From contig JAIMBB010000015.1 in assembly GCA_023511655.1 (NCBI GenBank), positions 1-43,568 on the forward strand: DNA of 43,568 nt, in the 5' to 3' direction. Source of the stretch: Anaerolineae bacterium. Lineage in GTDB: Bacteria > Chloroflexota > Anaerolineae > J036 > Brachytrichaceae. Shown one piece after another: positions 25,559-33,944 of this stretch. The position numbers and the translations under genes were made by a program. A model generated the notes under the pieces. That model ran no database searches and had not been told where the DNA came from. It saw nothing but the letters and a program-made list of their open reading frames with translations. The stretch's first letter is position 1. Every line of letters starts with the position of its first letter.

Positions 25559-25948
25559 TCACAGCATCGGGCTGGCGCGCATGACGAGCTGTAGCGTCAT
25601 GCCCCAGGGATCGCGCAAGAAGCACAGCTTATCGCCGGCGGGCGTGGTGGAAATCTCGCCTTCGGCAGTCGCGCCGGCGGCGATCAACCGCGCCCGCTCC
25701 GCTTCGATGTCGCCCACGGCGAATGCGATGTGAAAGGTCACCGGGTGCATATGCGCATAGTCGCCCACGCCCACCGGCTGCTGGTAGAACTCGAACATCA
25801 TGTTTCGGCCCCGGTCGGCCAGGAAGGTCATATAGGGCGGCTCGTTGGTCGCGCGCATGACCACCAGGTCGAGGTTCTTGACGTACCACTCCACGACCCC
25901 GGGAGCGTCGCTGACGTTGATCGCGATGTGCTCGAATCGCATGCTCAT
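25559..25948 (-). CDS. VOC (glyoxalase/dioxygenase) superfamily protein
   Basis: A 129-residue protein of two beta-alpha-beta-beta-beta units: FEHIAINVSDAPGVVEWYVKNL then TFHIAFAVGDIEAERARL. Possible metal ligands are His in EHIAIN, Glu in MFEFYQQ and His in FHIAFA. The last ligand position (MTLQLV) has Gln instead of Glu, so metal binding may be altered. The end DPWGMTLQL is typical of the family. The start at 25948 is supported by AAAGGAAAG. Divergent from the Gfo/Idh/MocA gene. The reaction cannot be assigned. Confidence 0.85.
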   Translation of the reverse strand: MSMRFEHIAINVSDAPGVVEWYVKNLDLVVMRATNEPPYMTFLADRGRNMMFEFYQQPVGVGDYAHMHPVTFHIAFAVGDIEAERARLIAAGATAEGEISTTPAGDKLCFLRDPWGMTLQLVMRASPML

Positions 25949-26069
25949 GATCTTTCCTTTGAGGGGTTTCGAGCGTATCAGTATACTCATGAAGGATCGG
26001 AGGGCGCATTTCGTATCGCGCGTTGCGCATCGCGGTAACGAAACATACAGCGCGCATCGTCAACACATC

Positions 26070-27059
26070 ATGACCAACCACATCCTTCGCTGGGGATTGC
26101 TCAGCACCGCTCGCATCAATCGCTCGCTCATTCCACCTCTGCGCGCCTCGCCTCGCCATCGCCTGGTGGCCGTGGCCAGCCGCGATCCGGACAGGGCGCA
26201 GTCCTACGCACAAGCCTGGCAGATCCCGCACGCCTTCGGCAGCTACGAGGCCATGCTGGCCAGCCCGGAAATTGACGTCGTTTATATCTCCCTGCCCAAC
26301 AGCTTGCATGCCCATTGGACGATTCAGGCGCTGCGAGCCGGCAAACATGTGCTGTGCGAAAAGCCACTGGCTACGCGCGTGGAGGATGTGGATGCCATCG
26401 CTGCGGCCGCCGCCGAAACTGGTAAACAGGTGGCCGAGGCCTTCATGTATCGCCATCACCCGCAGACGCTCAAGGTCAAAGCCCTGATCGCGAGCGGCGC
26501 CATCGGCGACGTGCGCCTGGTGCGTGGCTCGTTTACCTTCACCCTGACCGACCGCGGCAACGTCCGCGTCAACGCCAGCCTGGACGGCGGCAGCGTCTGG
26601 GACGTGGGTTGCTATCCGATCAGCTATGCCCGCATGATGATCGGCACCGAGCCGGCTGAGGCATTCGGCATGCAATTCGTCGGCCCCAGTGGCGTGGACG
26701 AAACGTTCGTCGGCACCTTGCGCTTCGGCGAGGATGTATATGCTCAGTTCGACTGCGGCTTTCGGGCGCCCTTCCGCATGAACATGGAGATCGTCGGCAG
26801 CGAAGGGGTAATCGTGATTCCACGTCCCTTCAAGCCGACCGCGCACGAGACCATCTACATCGGCAAGGCCAGCGATCAACTTGAGCCGATCACCATCGAG
26901 GGCCCCGAGCTGCTCTACCTTGGTGAGGTGGATGACATGGCCGACGCTATCCTGAACGGCACATCTCCTCGCATCAGCCTGCAAGACAGCCGCGCCAACG
27001 TCGCTGCCATGGTCGCGCTGCTGCAGTCGGCCAAAGAAGGCAGGCCCATCAAGCTATGA
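26070..27059 (+). CDS. Gfo/Idh/MocA-family oxidoreductase
   Basis: A 329-residue NAD(P)-dependent sugar or polyol dehydrogenase of the Gfo/Idh/MocA family. The nucleotide-binding start is RWGLLSTARIN, the family motif is HVLCEKPLATR (EKP lysine), and the substrate half has GGSVWDVGCYPISYARM, with Asp and His/Tyr placed as in the family. The start at 26070 is the only ATG near the Rossmann strand; no good Shine-Dalgarno. It is followed by an AhpD-like gene on the same strand. The substrate is probably a cyclic polyol or sugar; not resolved. Confidence 0.9.
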   Translation: MTNHILRWGLLSTARINRSLIPPLRASPRHRLVAVASRDPDRAQSYAQAWQIPHAFGSYEAMLASPEIDVVYISLPNSLHAHWTIQALRAGKHVLCEKPLATRVEDVDAIAAAAAETGKQVAEAFMYRHHPQTLKVKALIASGAIGDVRLVRGSFTFTLTDRGNVRVNASLDGGSVWDVGCYPISYARMMIGTEPAEAFGMQFVGPSGVDETFVGTLRFGEDVYAQFDCGFRAPFRMNMEIVGSEGVIVIPRPFKPTAHETIYIGKASDQLEPITIEGPELLYLGEVDDMADAILNGTSPRISLQDSRANVAAMVALLQSAKEGRPIKL

Positions 27060-27141
27060 GAATCGCTCACCCCCTTCCCTCTTCCGGACTTTCCACTTTC
27101 CATGGGAGTCAGAAGCCGCAAAACTGGAGGATCGGAGAACC

Positions 27142-27534
27142 ATGAGCAAGATGATCGAATACGAAGACGCCAGCGACGAAGTGCGTGAGGTCTACGACGA
27201 CATCCGCGCCACCCGCAAGACGGATTACATCAACAACTTCTGGAAGGTCCTCGCCCAACATCCACCCACCCTGCAGCGCACCTGGCAGGTGGTCAAGGAG
27301 GTGATGACCGGCCCGGGCGAACTCGATCCGCTCGTCCGCGAGCTGATCTACGTCGCAGTCAGCGTGACGAACGGCTGCGAGTATTGCATCGCCTCGCACA
27401 CTGCAGCCGCGCGCGCTAAGGGGATGACCGAGGCCATGTTCGGCGAACTGATGGCCATCGTCGCCACGGCCAACATGACCAATCGCCTGGCCAACGGCTT
27501 TCAGGTGGACGTGGACGAGGTATTCAGGCGCTAA
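27142..27534 (+). CDS. Carboxymuconolactone decarboxylase / AhpD-like protein
   Basis: A 130-residue all-helical protein with the AhpD redox motif CEYCIASH (CxxC-x3-H) near residues 77-84, preceded by RELIYVAVSVTNG. This motif marks peroxidase-linked disulfide reductases rather than the decarboxylase proper. The start at 27142 has GGAG upstream. It is 82 bp downstream of the Gfo gene and convergent with the SDR gene. A thiol-based antioxidant function is likely from the family. Confidence 0.88.
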   Translation: MSKMIEYEDASDEVREVYDDIRATRKTDYINNFWKVLAQHPPTLQRTWQVVKEVMTGPGELDPLVRELIYVAVSVTNGCEYCIASHTAAARAKGMTEAMFGELMAIVATANMTNRLANGFQVDVDEVFRR

Positions 27535-27555
27535 GCGCCGACCTGGCCTGCGTTG

Positions 27556-28287
27556 CTATCGGGCCAGCCATCCGCCGTCCACCACCAGCGTGTGGCCGTG
27601 TACGTAGCTGGAGGCGGCGCTGGCCAGGAAGACGACCGCACCAACCAGCTCGCCCGGCTCACCCAGCCGGCCGGCCGGAATACGGCTGAGGATGGCCGGG
27701 CCGCGGGCAGGGTCTTGCATCAACGGCACCACCATTTCGGTGTTCATGTAGCCGGGGGCGATGGCGTTCACGTTCACGCCGCGGCCGGCCCATTCGTTGG
27801 CCAACGCTTTGACCAGGCCGATCGTGGCGTGTTTGGCAGCGCTATAGGCCGGCACGGTGATGCCGCCCTGGAAGCCCAACACGCTGCTGACGAAGATGAT
27901 CTTGCCCGCGCCGCGCGGCAGCATGGAGCGGGCGGCCTGCTGGCACAAATCCATGCCGGCCACCACGTGCAACTCATACATCGCCTCGAACATGCCGAGC
28001 GGATAATCCGACGCTGGCTGGCGATGTTGTTGGCCGGCACAGTGCACAAGGATGTCTATCGCCCCTAGCGCTTCGACGACGCGATCCACCAACCCATGCC
28101 GCGCATCTGCATCCAACAGATCGCACGGCAAAAAGACCAGCCCGTCGGATGGCGAAGGGGGCGTGCGGGCAGCGACCGCCACCCGCGCCCCTGCCGCCAG
28201 CAATCCGCGCGCAATCGCCAGCCCAAGCCCGCGCGAGCCACCCGTCACCAACGCGCACTTTCCCGCGATGTTGAAGAGGTCGGTCAT
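27556..28287 (-). CDS. Short-chain dehydrogenase/reductase
   Basis: A 243-residue classical SDR. The cofactor motif TGGSRGLGLAIA, the HCAG turn, the catalytic Ser in FVSSVLG and Tyr/Lys in YSAAK are all intact. The end VDGGWLAR is typical. Overall pattern resembles gluconate 5-dehydrogenase or KduD-type enzymes. The ATG overlaps the ABC exporter stop as ATGA, so it belongs to the TPR-ABC-SDR unit. The substrate is not resolved. Confidence 0.9.
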   Translation of the reverse strand: MTDLFNIAGKCALVTGGSRGLGLAIARGLLAAGARVAVAARTPPSPSDGLVFLPCDLLDADARHGLVDRVVEALGAIDILVHCAGQQHRQPASDYPLGMFEAMYELHVVAGMDLCQQAARSMLPRGAGKIIFVSSVLGFQGGITVPAYSAAKHATIGLVKALANEWAGRGVNVNAIAPGYMNTEMVVPLMQDPARGPAILSRIPAGRLGEPGELVGAVVFLASAASSYVHGHTLVVDGGWLAR

Positions 28288-30122
28288 GGCGTTCCAGTGT
28301 CCAACATAGCCAGGGGATTGAAGCCGCGCCGGCGAGGTCGAGGCAAGGTTTCGCTCGCCTGTGCCTCGGCAACATCCGGCAAAGCCGGCGCCTGCCCATC
28401 CATCGCCTGAAGCTCGAACTGCAAAGTGTAGAGTTTGTAGTACAGCCCACGGCGAGCCATCAATTCATCGTGCGTGCCCAATTCGACCAGACGGCCTTTA
28501 TCCAGCACGGCGATGCGATGCGCCACCTGAACCGTGCTCAGCCGATGCGCAATGATGATGGTCGTTCGCCCTCGCATCAGCCGGCCCAGCGCCTCCTGCA
28601 CCAGGCCCTCGCTTTCGCTATCCAGAGCCGAAGTCGCCTCGTCGAGCAACAGGATGCGTGGGTTCTTCAGGATCGCGCGCGCGATGGCGATGCGTTGGCG
28701 CTGGCCGCCACTCAGCTTGATGCCGCGCTCGCCAACCAGCGTGTCATAGCCCCTGGGCAAGGCCTGGATGAAATCGTGTGCGTTAGCCGCTTTTGCCGCT
28801 GCAATCATCTCAGCTTCGCCAGCATTCAGGTCGCCGTACAGAATATTCTCGCGCACAGAGCCGCTGAAGAGCATGGTGTCCTGCGGCACGATGGCGATCG
28901 TCGCGCGCAGGCTGGCTACCCGCAACTCACGCAGATCGTGGCCATCCAGCCGCACGGCACCGCCGGTCGGGTCATAGAAGCGCGGGATCAGGTTGAAAAG
29001 GGTGGACTTGCCGGCGCCGCTGGGACCGACCAGAGCCAGAACTTCGCCGGGCGCGATCTCGAACGAAATATCACTCACCACCTCGATGCCATCCTCGTAT
29101 GCGAACGACACGTGATCGAAGGTGATCCTCCCCTGCACCTGGCCGACCTCGCGCGCGTCAGGCGCATCGCGCACCTCCGGCTGCGTATCGAGGATCTCGA
29201 ACAGCCGGCGTGTTGCTCCGATGGCTTCTTGAAACTGCGAGAAGATCGTCGCCAACCCAGAGATCCCCCCCGCAATCACGCCGCCATAGAGCAGAAATGC
29301 CACCAGGTCGCCGGCGTTCAATCGCCCGGCGCTCACCTCCTGCGAACCGAACCACAGCAACCCCACCAGGGCAAAGAAGAACATCAAGCCGATCAACGGG
29401 CCGAAGGTCGCCCGGATGCGGGCCAGTTTGAGCGAGCTGCGAAAGACTTCTTGGGTGGCCTGGTTGAAGCGCTGCACCTCGTATGGCTCGCGGCCGAACG
29501 ACTTGACCACGCGCACGCCGCTGATCGCTTCTTCCGCGGTTGCCGTGGCATCGGCCAGCTTATCCTGTACCTGGGTTGAGAGCGGACGCAACGACCGGCT
29601 ATACAGCCGAGCGATGATGGTAGCCAGCGGGAAGATCAACACCACGATGGCGGTCAGGCGCCAGTTGATGGTGATGATGAGCGCCGCCGAGCCGATCACG
29701 GTGAGCACGTTGCTGAGCAGTGTGGCGATGTTATTCACCAACGCCACGCGCACAACGGTGACATCGGACGACAGGCGCGAGGTCAGCTCGCCAGTGCGCC
29801 GGCTGGCGAAGAAACCCAGGCTCAGATTCTGCAAATGGGCATACACGCTCTGGCGCAAATCGCGCGTGACCGACTCGCCAGCGTCGGCGATCAGGAACTG
29901 GCTGACCACATCCACGATGGCGCGCACCACGAACACGGCGATCAGGATGCCGATGATCTGCCCGACGCTCAGGCCAACCGACACACCGGTAACCACGTTC
30001 ACCAACTGGCCGCTCACCAGCGGAAAGGCCAGGTTAAGCGCCGTGCTGATGACAAACAGGACGGCAGCGACGGCAATCGCTGCGCGGTAGGGTTTGACGT
30101 AGCGGATTAACCGCCACGCCAC
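28284..30122 (-). CDS. ABC exporter, fused membrane and ATPase domains (MsbA/MdlB type)
   Basis: A half-transporter of about 612 residues: six membrane helices over the first ~300, then an ATPase with Walker A GPSGAGKSTLF, signature LSGGQRQR, Walker B ILLLDEATSALD and H-loop AHRLST. It probably dimerises and exports a lipid, peptide or drug. The start is uncertain: GTG at 30122 has AAGGAA seven bases upstream and fits family N-termini (WRLIRYVKPYR); an in-frame GTG at 30170, five bases after the TPR stop, would add 16 basic residues. The C-terminal ~35 residues past the ATPase are Pro/Arg-rich. Cotranscribed with the SDR gene. Confidence 0.92.
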   Translation of the reverse strand: MAWRLIRYVKPYRAAIAVAAVLFVISTALNLAFPLVSGQLVNVVTGVSVGLSVGQIIGILIAVFVVRAIVDVVSQFLIADAGESVTRDLRQSVYAHLQNLSLGFFASRRTGELTSRLSSDVTVVRVALVNNIATLLSNVLTVIGSAALIITINWRLTAIVVLIFPLATIIARLYSRSLRPLSTQVQDKLADATATAEEAISGVRVVKSFGREPYEVQRFNQATQEVFRSSLKLARIRATFGPLIGLMFFFALVGLLWFGSQEVSAGRLNAGDLVAFLLYGGVIAGGISGLATIFSQFQEAIGATRRLFEILDTQPEVRDAPDAREVGQVQGRITFDHVSFAYEDGIEVVSDISFEIAPGEVLALVGPSGAGKSTLFNLIPRFYDPTGGAVRLDGHDLRELRVASLRATIAIVPQDTMLFSGSVRENILYGDLNAGEAEMIAAAKAANAHDFIQALPRGYDTLVGERGIKLSGGQRQRIAIARAILKNPRILLLDEATSALDSESEGLVQEALGRLMRGRTTIIIAHRLSTVQVAHRIAVLDKGRLVELGTHDELMARRGLYYKLYTLQFELQAMDGQAPALPDVAEAQASETLPRPRRRGFNPLAMLDTGTP

Positions 30123-30175
30123 GTTGCTTTCCTTGAACAAAATGCCTCGCTTCTTCCGAATTATTGCCACCGCCG

Positions 30176-31366
30176 TCAGCGGCTACATGCCGCCATGCCG
30201 GCCTCGACATTAGCCTTGATCTCCTGGTCATTCGGAGCCAGCTCCAGCGACTTGGCCCACATCTCCCTGGCTTTGTCGCACTCCTGAATCCAGCGATAGG
30301 CGAACCCGTAGTACAAATAGTCTATCGCACCCAGCGACGTGCCCAGTTGCTGCGTGATCGTGAGGGCGCGGGTGTAATCCTCGACCGAGCCGAAGTAGTT
30401 GCGCACCTGAAAGTTCAGCAATGCGCGCTCGGTCAGCGCCCGCACCCGCATCGGCTCAAGTTCGATTGCCCGATCAAGCGCCTCGCGCGCCTTTTGTCGC
30501 TCGCCGATGAAGCGATACACCATGCCCAACTGCTGATAAGCCTCGGCATGCTGGGGATCCATCTCGATGATGAGCTGAAAGGTCTTGATGGCGTTGGCAG
30601 TCTGGCCAGTGACGTAGTAGATGCGGCCGATGGCGCTCAACACGTGGGGCATGTTCGGGCTGCGCTCCAGGGCGCGCTCGTAGTGGTAGCGCGCCATGTC
30701 GTACCGGCCGAAGACGTCGTAGACGTAGCCCAGGTTGCGCAGCGCGTCGGCGTTGTCCGGCTCCAGATCAACCGCGGTTTGGGCAGCGGCAAGTGCAGCG
30801 TTGAAATCACCGCTGTCGGCTAAAGCTTCGGCTAGGTAAGCATAGCCGGTAGCGTAGTTCGGGTCGGCGGCTACCACGGCTTGGCATTCGGCGATCGCCT
30901 CTGCAATGCGCTTCTGCCAATCCAGGGCCATGCACAACACCGCCCGCGATGGCAGGTGGCCGGGGTCTATCTCCAGCGCCTTGCGAACGCGCTGTTCGGC
31001 CTTTTCAGCTTGACCAATAAAGACTAGCAGGCGCGCAGCGCGACGATGCAGGTCAGGATCATTCGGTCGGCGGCGGCTGGCCCGGTCGTAGGCCTCGACG
31101 GCCGCGCGGTAGTTGCCGCGCGCGGCCGCTTCTTCTGCTGCGCGGATGAAATCATCTACGCTGCGCGTGGGCGTGGCGGTCGGGGCCGGCGTGGGGGTAC
31201 GGATGTTGCGGCCGAGCTGGATGCCATAGCCCAGCCGGGTTTGCACCAGTAAATATCCGCCTGCAACGAGCGCGGCAACTACCAGCAAAGCTAACCAAAC
31301 GCAGCCGCTATTGCTGCGCCGGCGGCCAAGCGTGCCGTATTCTCGCCTTCGCAATCGCACAGGCAA
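30176..31366 (-). CDS. Membrane-anchored TPR protein
   Basis: A 396-residue protein with a basic N-terminus, one membrane helix (WLALLVVAALVAGGYLLV, about residues 24-41), a Thr/Pro linker (RTPTPAPTATPT), then eight or so tetratricopeptide repeats such as AAVEAYDRASRRRPNDPDLH and AEAYQQLGMVYRFIGERQKA. The TPR part should face outward and bind protein partners. The start is TTG at 31366 or GTG at 31360; no ATG is available. A TAACAT element sits just upstream. First gene of a unit with the ABC exporter and SDR. Confidence 0.87.
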   Translation of the reverse strand: MPVRLRRREYGTLGRRRSNSGCVWLALLVVAALVAGGYLLVQTRLGYGIQLGRNIRTPTPAPTATPTRSVDDFIRAAEEAAARGNYRAAVEAYDRASRRRPNDPDLHRRAARLLVFIGQAEKAEQRVRKALEIDPGHLPSRAVLCMALDWQKRIAEAIAECQAVVAADPNYATGYAYLAEALADSGDFNAALAAAQTAVDLEPDNADALRNLGYVYDVFGRYDMARYHYERALERSPNMPHVLSAIGRIYYVTGQTANAIKTFQLIIEMDPQHAEAYQQLGMVYRFIGERQKAREALDRAIELEPMRVRALTERALLNFQVRNYFGSVEDYTRALTITQQLGTSLGAIDYLYYGFAYRWIQECDKAREMWAKSLELAPNDQEIKANVEAGMAACSR

Positions 31367-31419
31367 GATGTTAGCATGGCTGCAACCTGTACCTGCGCGT
31401 GATTAAGAGGAGGAAGCAC

Positions 31420-31445
31420 AGAGGGGCGCTGCTAAGCGCCCCTCT
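31420..31445 (-). terminator. Terminator of the small SWIM-like gene
   Basis: A perfect 11-bp stem AGAGGGGCGCT with loop GCTA begins four bases after the minus-strand stop at 31449 and is followed by a pyrimidine-rich stretch (TGTGCTTCCTCCTCTT). It separates this gene from the TPR gene. Confidence 0.75.
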
Positions 31446-31448
31446 GAA

Positions 31449-31694
31449 TCACACCTTCTCCGGCTGGTAGAGCATCCCTTCCAGCAAGCGCTCCACCGCC
31501 ATCGTGTGGCTATCTACGCCATGATTCTTGAAGTATTCAGAGTTGCAACTCCATTGTCCATGATCGTAGGTGACGAGATACTCTCCGTTATCTCCGCGCA
31601 CCATCACCTGGAATGTAAGGAACTGAAAGCGGTCTCGTTCTTGAGCGTAGCGATGCGCTTTTTCAACCTTTCCGATCATGCTTGAATCCATCAT
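31449..31694 (-). CDS. Small SWIM-like protein, unknown function
   Basis: An 81-residue protein. The block EYLVTYDHGQWSC followed by EYFKNHGVDSHTMAVERLL has the layout of a SWIM zinc-finger region (strand, Cys, helix, Cys-x-His), but only one Cys and the final His are kept, so zinc binding is doubtful. An AGGAGGT sits eight bases before the ATG. Upstream lies a leader with promoter, leader peptide and terminator. A hairpin terminator follows. It is a free-standing, apparently regulated small gene. Confidence 0.78.
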   Translation of the reverse strand: MMDSSMIGKVEKAHRYAQERDRFQFLTFQVMVRGDNGEYLVTYDHGQWSCNSEYFKNHGVDSHTMAVERLLEGMLYQPEKV

Positions 31695-31723
31695 TTGCTT
31701 TACCTCCTGTTGAATAGGACGAT

Positions 31724-31758
31724 AAAAAAGGCACGCTGCTCACTCGCATGCGTGCCTT
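31724..31758 (-). terminator. Intrinsic terminator in the leader (attenuator)
   Basis: On the minus strand AAGGCACGC (31758-31750) pairs with GCGTGCCTT (31736-31728). The stem extends by TGC/GCA across a one-base bulge and is followed by a run of six U (31729-31724). It lies between the leader peptide stop (31761) and the Shine-Dalgarno of the 81-residue gene, so it would cut the transcript before that gene unless an alternative pairing forms. Confidence 0.8.
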
Positions 31759-31760
31759 GC

Positions 31761-31814
31761 TCATGTGACATCCTGGCTCAGTGGTGAGAGCAGCAACAAT
31801 GCTGCCGCGACCAT
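31761..31814 (-). CDS. Putative Leu-rich leader peptide (17 aa)
   Basis: A 17-codon reading frame, MVAAALLLLSPLSQDVT, has GGAGG eight bases before its ATG and lies about 17 bases downstream of the predicted transcription start. It holds three Ala codons followed by four consecutive Leu codons (TTG TTG CTG CTC) and a further Leu, and stops two bases before the terminator stem. Its CTG-CTC region (GCTGCTC, 31794-31788) is complementary to GAGCAGC (31741-31735), which overlaps the 3' arm of the terminator. This is the layout of an amino-acid attenuator; expression of the peptide is unproven. Confidence 0.55.
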   Translation of the reverse strand: MVAAALLLLSPLSQDVT

Positions 31815-31837
31815 TTCCACTTCCTCCATTGGTCTGG

Positions 31838-31865
31838 ATTGTATGACAACATCGGACAATGTCAA
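31838..31865 (-). promoter_or_regulatory. Strong promoter for the attenuated leader
   Basis: The minus strand reads TTGACA (31865-31860), a 16-bp spacer, then TACAAT (31843-31838), nearly full consensus. Predicted start near 31831. The remaining part of this 367-bp gap (31866-32061) leads to crtB on the plus strand; TTGACA at 31969-31974 is a possible -35 there with only a poor -10 (TAGGCT) 18 bp on. Confidence 0.75.
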
Positions 31866-32061
31866 CTTGTACACAGCTTGAACATTCGCCAGGGAAGGCC
31901 GTCACCCAACTTATGGGAGCCGCGCAGCGCATATACTGTGCATCGAGCGATCGAACGAGGAAACAACATTGACACACACGTTCGTACTCTGTTAGGCTTC
32001 AATCTGCCGGAGCGGGCGGTGCATGGCAACAGCCTTCAGCTACTGCCCAGCCCACTGAACA

Positions 32062-33024
32062 ATGATGATCCGTTCACTGAAGCTGCGCACGCCGCCACCC
32101 GAACCCGAGAGCGAAAGCGACCTCGATCGCGCATTTGACCTCTGCAGCGAAATCACCCGCGATCACTCCAAGTCGTTCTACTTCAGCACCTCGTTTTTGC
32201 CACGGGAAAAGCGGCGCGCCATTCGTGCCTTCTACGCTTTTTGCCGCACCACCGACGACACGGTAGACGTGCTGAGCAAGAGCGCGGCGGAAGCTCGTCC
32301 CTACCTCGACGAGTGGCGTCGCGCGTCGCGACTGGCGTCGCACGAACAAATCAACCCGGTCCTCGCCGCCTGGACATCTATCCGTGACCGGTATGCCGTG
32401 CCCCAAAATTACGTCGAGGAATTGATTGACGGTTGCGAGATGGACCTGACGATCAATCGCTATGAAAGTTGGAATGACCTGAAGCAATACTGCTACTGCG
32501 TCGCCAGCACGGTAGGGCTGATTTCGATGCACATCATCGGCGTGAACGATGACGATCCGATGCTGTTCGAACGCAGCCGCCAGCCGGCGATTGATCTGGG
32601 CATCGCGCTGCAACTGACGAACATCTTGCGAGACGTGGGCGAAGACCTGTCGCGCGGACGCATCTACCTGCCGCAGGAGGACTTGCGCCGCTTCAATTAC
32701 ACGGAAGAGGACCTGCAAGCGGGCGTGATTGACGATCGCTTTCGCGCCTTGATGAGGTTCGAGATTCAACGCGCACACGACTACTATGAGCGCAGCATCC
32801 CGGCCATCGCCGCGCTAAAACCCGACGGGCGCATCGCCGTGGGCGCGGCGGCCATGCTTTACCGCGGCATCCTAGACAAAATCATCGAGAACGACTTCGA
32901 CGTGTTCACCAAGCGCGCACATCTTTCGTTCCGCGAGAAAGTGCAACGCATGCCGGGCATCGTGTGGTTGGTGCGGCGGCTGCGGCTGCCGGCGGTTGAA
33001 TCGGCAGCCGGGGGCCAGACATGA
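32062..33024 (+). CDS. crtB: Phytoene synthase
   Basis: A 320-residue squalene/phytoene synthase-family enzyme that condenses two geranylgeranyl diphosphates to phytoene. Both Asp-rich motifs are present: RTTDDTVD near residue 59 and NILRDVGEDLSRGRIYLP near 190, along with DHSKSFYFS at the N-terminus. Length fits CrtB. No clear Shine-Dalgarno precedes ATG 32062, and a second ATG follows at once. The stop overlaps the cruF start as ATGA, so the two are coupled. No desaturase or cyclase gene is in the window. Squalene synthase is less likely given the carotenoid partner. Confidence 0.92.
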   Translation: MMIRSLKLRTPPPEPESESDLDRAFDLCSEITRDHSKSFYFSTSFLPREKRRAIRAFYAFCRTTDDTVDVLSKSAAEARPYLDEWRRASRLASHEQINPVLAAWTSIRDRYAVPQNYVEELIDGCEMDLTINRYESWNDLKQYCYCVASTVGLISMHIIGVNDDDPMLFERSRQPAIDLGIALQLTNILRDVGEDLSRGRIYLPQEDLRRFNYTEEDLQAGVIDDRFRALMRFEIQRAHDYYERSIPAIAALKPDGRIAVGAAAMLYRGILDKIIENDFDVFTKRAHLSFREKVQRMPGIVWLVRRLRLPAVESAAGGQT

Positions 33025-33944
33025 ACTACATCTTCGGTGTTTGGCAGGGGCGCGCCAGTCAACGTGGTGCATGGCTATCGCCAGCCCTTTTCGTCGTTTA
33101 TCTGCTCTCCATGCCGATCTATTGTCTGGTGCGCTTATCGGATCAGCAGACATGGATCGGACCCAGCACCGCCCTCACCGCGGCCAGCCTGTTCGCCTTC
33201 TCGCTAGCGCACTGCATCGAAGCGCGCGGCGCACGGCGTTCGGCGTTCATGCTGGTCACCAGCTTCGCCGTTGCGTTGACGATGGAGTATCTGGGTAGCA
33301 CCTATGGCTGGCTATTCGGCCACTATGATTACACCGACAGGCTCGGCCCCAGGCTGCTGGGCAAGGTGCCGGCCATCATCCCGATTGCCTGGTTCATGAT
33401 GCTGTATCCGGCATGGGTGACGGCGGATTTGCTGGTCGCGCAATATGCCACGCGACGCAATGCCGCACAATGCGATGCGCCCCGGCCACGCATGCCGCAT
33501 CTGGTGTTGCGGATCGTGATCGCCGCGCTGGCGATGACGGCCTGGGATCTCAGCCTCGACCCACGCATGGTGGCCGATGGAAATTGGGTGTGGCAGGAAG
33601 ACGGCGCTTACTTCGGCATCCCACTCAGCAATTACTTCGGCTGGTTCGTCACGTCTGCGCTGATTTATTGCCTCTGGCAACCGATCGTGCGAGACGATTT
33701 CGCCTTCATTCCTCGCCCTCCCAATTCTCAATTCTCAATTCTCAATCCTCAATTTCTGCCGGTGCGGGCCTATGTCGTCACGTGGCTGGGCGAGAGCATG
33801 GCCAACGCCATCTTCTGGGGCGGGCCGGCCGTTGCGGCGGCCGTATTCGTCGGGATGGGGTTATTCGGTGGCCCGGCGCTGCTGATCATGCTGCGCGCCG
33901 GGCGTTTGACCCAAGCGCAAGCTCAACCGGTCTGCAATTCGTAG
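33021..33944 (+). CDS. cruF: CruF-type carotenoid 1,2-hydratase
   Basis: A 307-residue multi-helix membrane protein of the DUF422/CruF family, which adds water across the terminal double bond of carotenes. Typical blocks are MEYLGSTYGWLFGHYDY, KVPAIIPIAWFMMLYPAW, WDLSLDPRMV and GIPLSNYFGWF. Between two conserved membrane parts it contains a segment NSQFSILNPQF encoded by five 7-nt repeats (33723-33757). Because 35 is not a multiple of three, gain or loss of a unit would shift the frame; at present the frame is open and continues into conserved C-terminal helices. The tail overlaps the convergent gene by 22 bases. Confidence 0.88.
   Translation: MNYIFGVWQGRASQRGAWLSPALFVVYLLSMPIYCLVRLSDQQTWIGPSTALTAASLFAFSLAHCIEARGARRSAFMLVTSFAVALTMEYLGSTYGWLFGHYDYTDRLGPRLLGKVPAIIPIAWFMMLYPAWVTADLLVAQYATRRNAAQCDAPRPRMPHLVLRIVIAALAMTAWDLSLDPRMVADGNWVWQEDGAYFGIPLSNYFGWFVTSALIYCLWQPIVRDDFAFIPRPPNSQFSILNPQFLPVRAYVVTWLGESMANAIFWGGPAVAAAVFVGMGLFGGPALLIMLRAGRLTQAQAQPVCNS
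33723..33757 (+). repeat. Heptamer tandem repeat inside cruF
   Basis: Five consecutive 7-nt units: AATTCTC three times, then AATCCTC and AATTTCT. The AT-rich block stands out from the GC-rich gene around it and looks like an inserted simple repeat prone to replication slippage. Confidence 0.92.

Noticed and set aside
25980-25987. AGTATACT as a bidirectional -10 between the VOC and Gfo genes
   Set aside because: Symmetric and suggestive, but no -35 on either side and only eight bases long; too weak to annotate.
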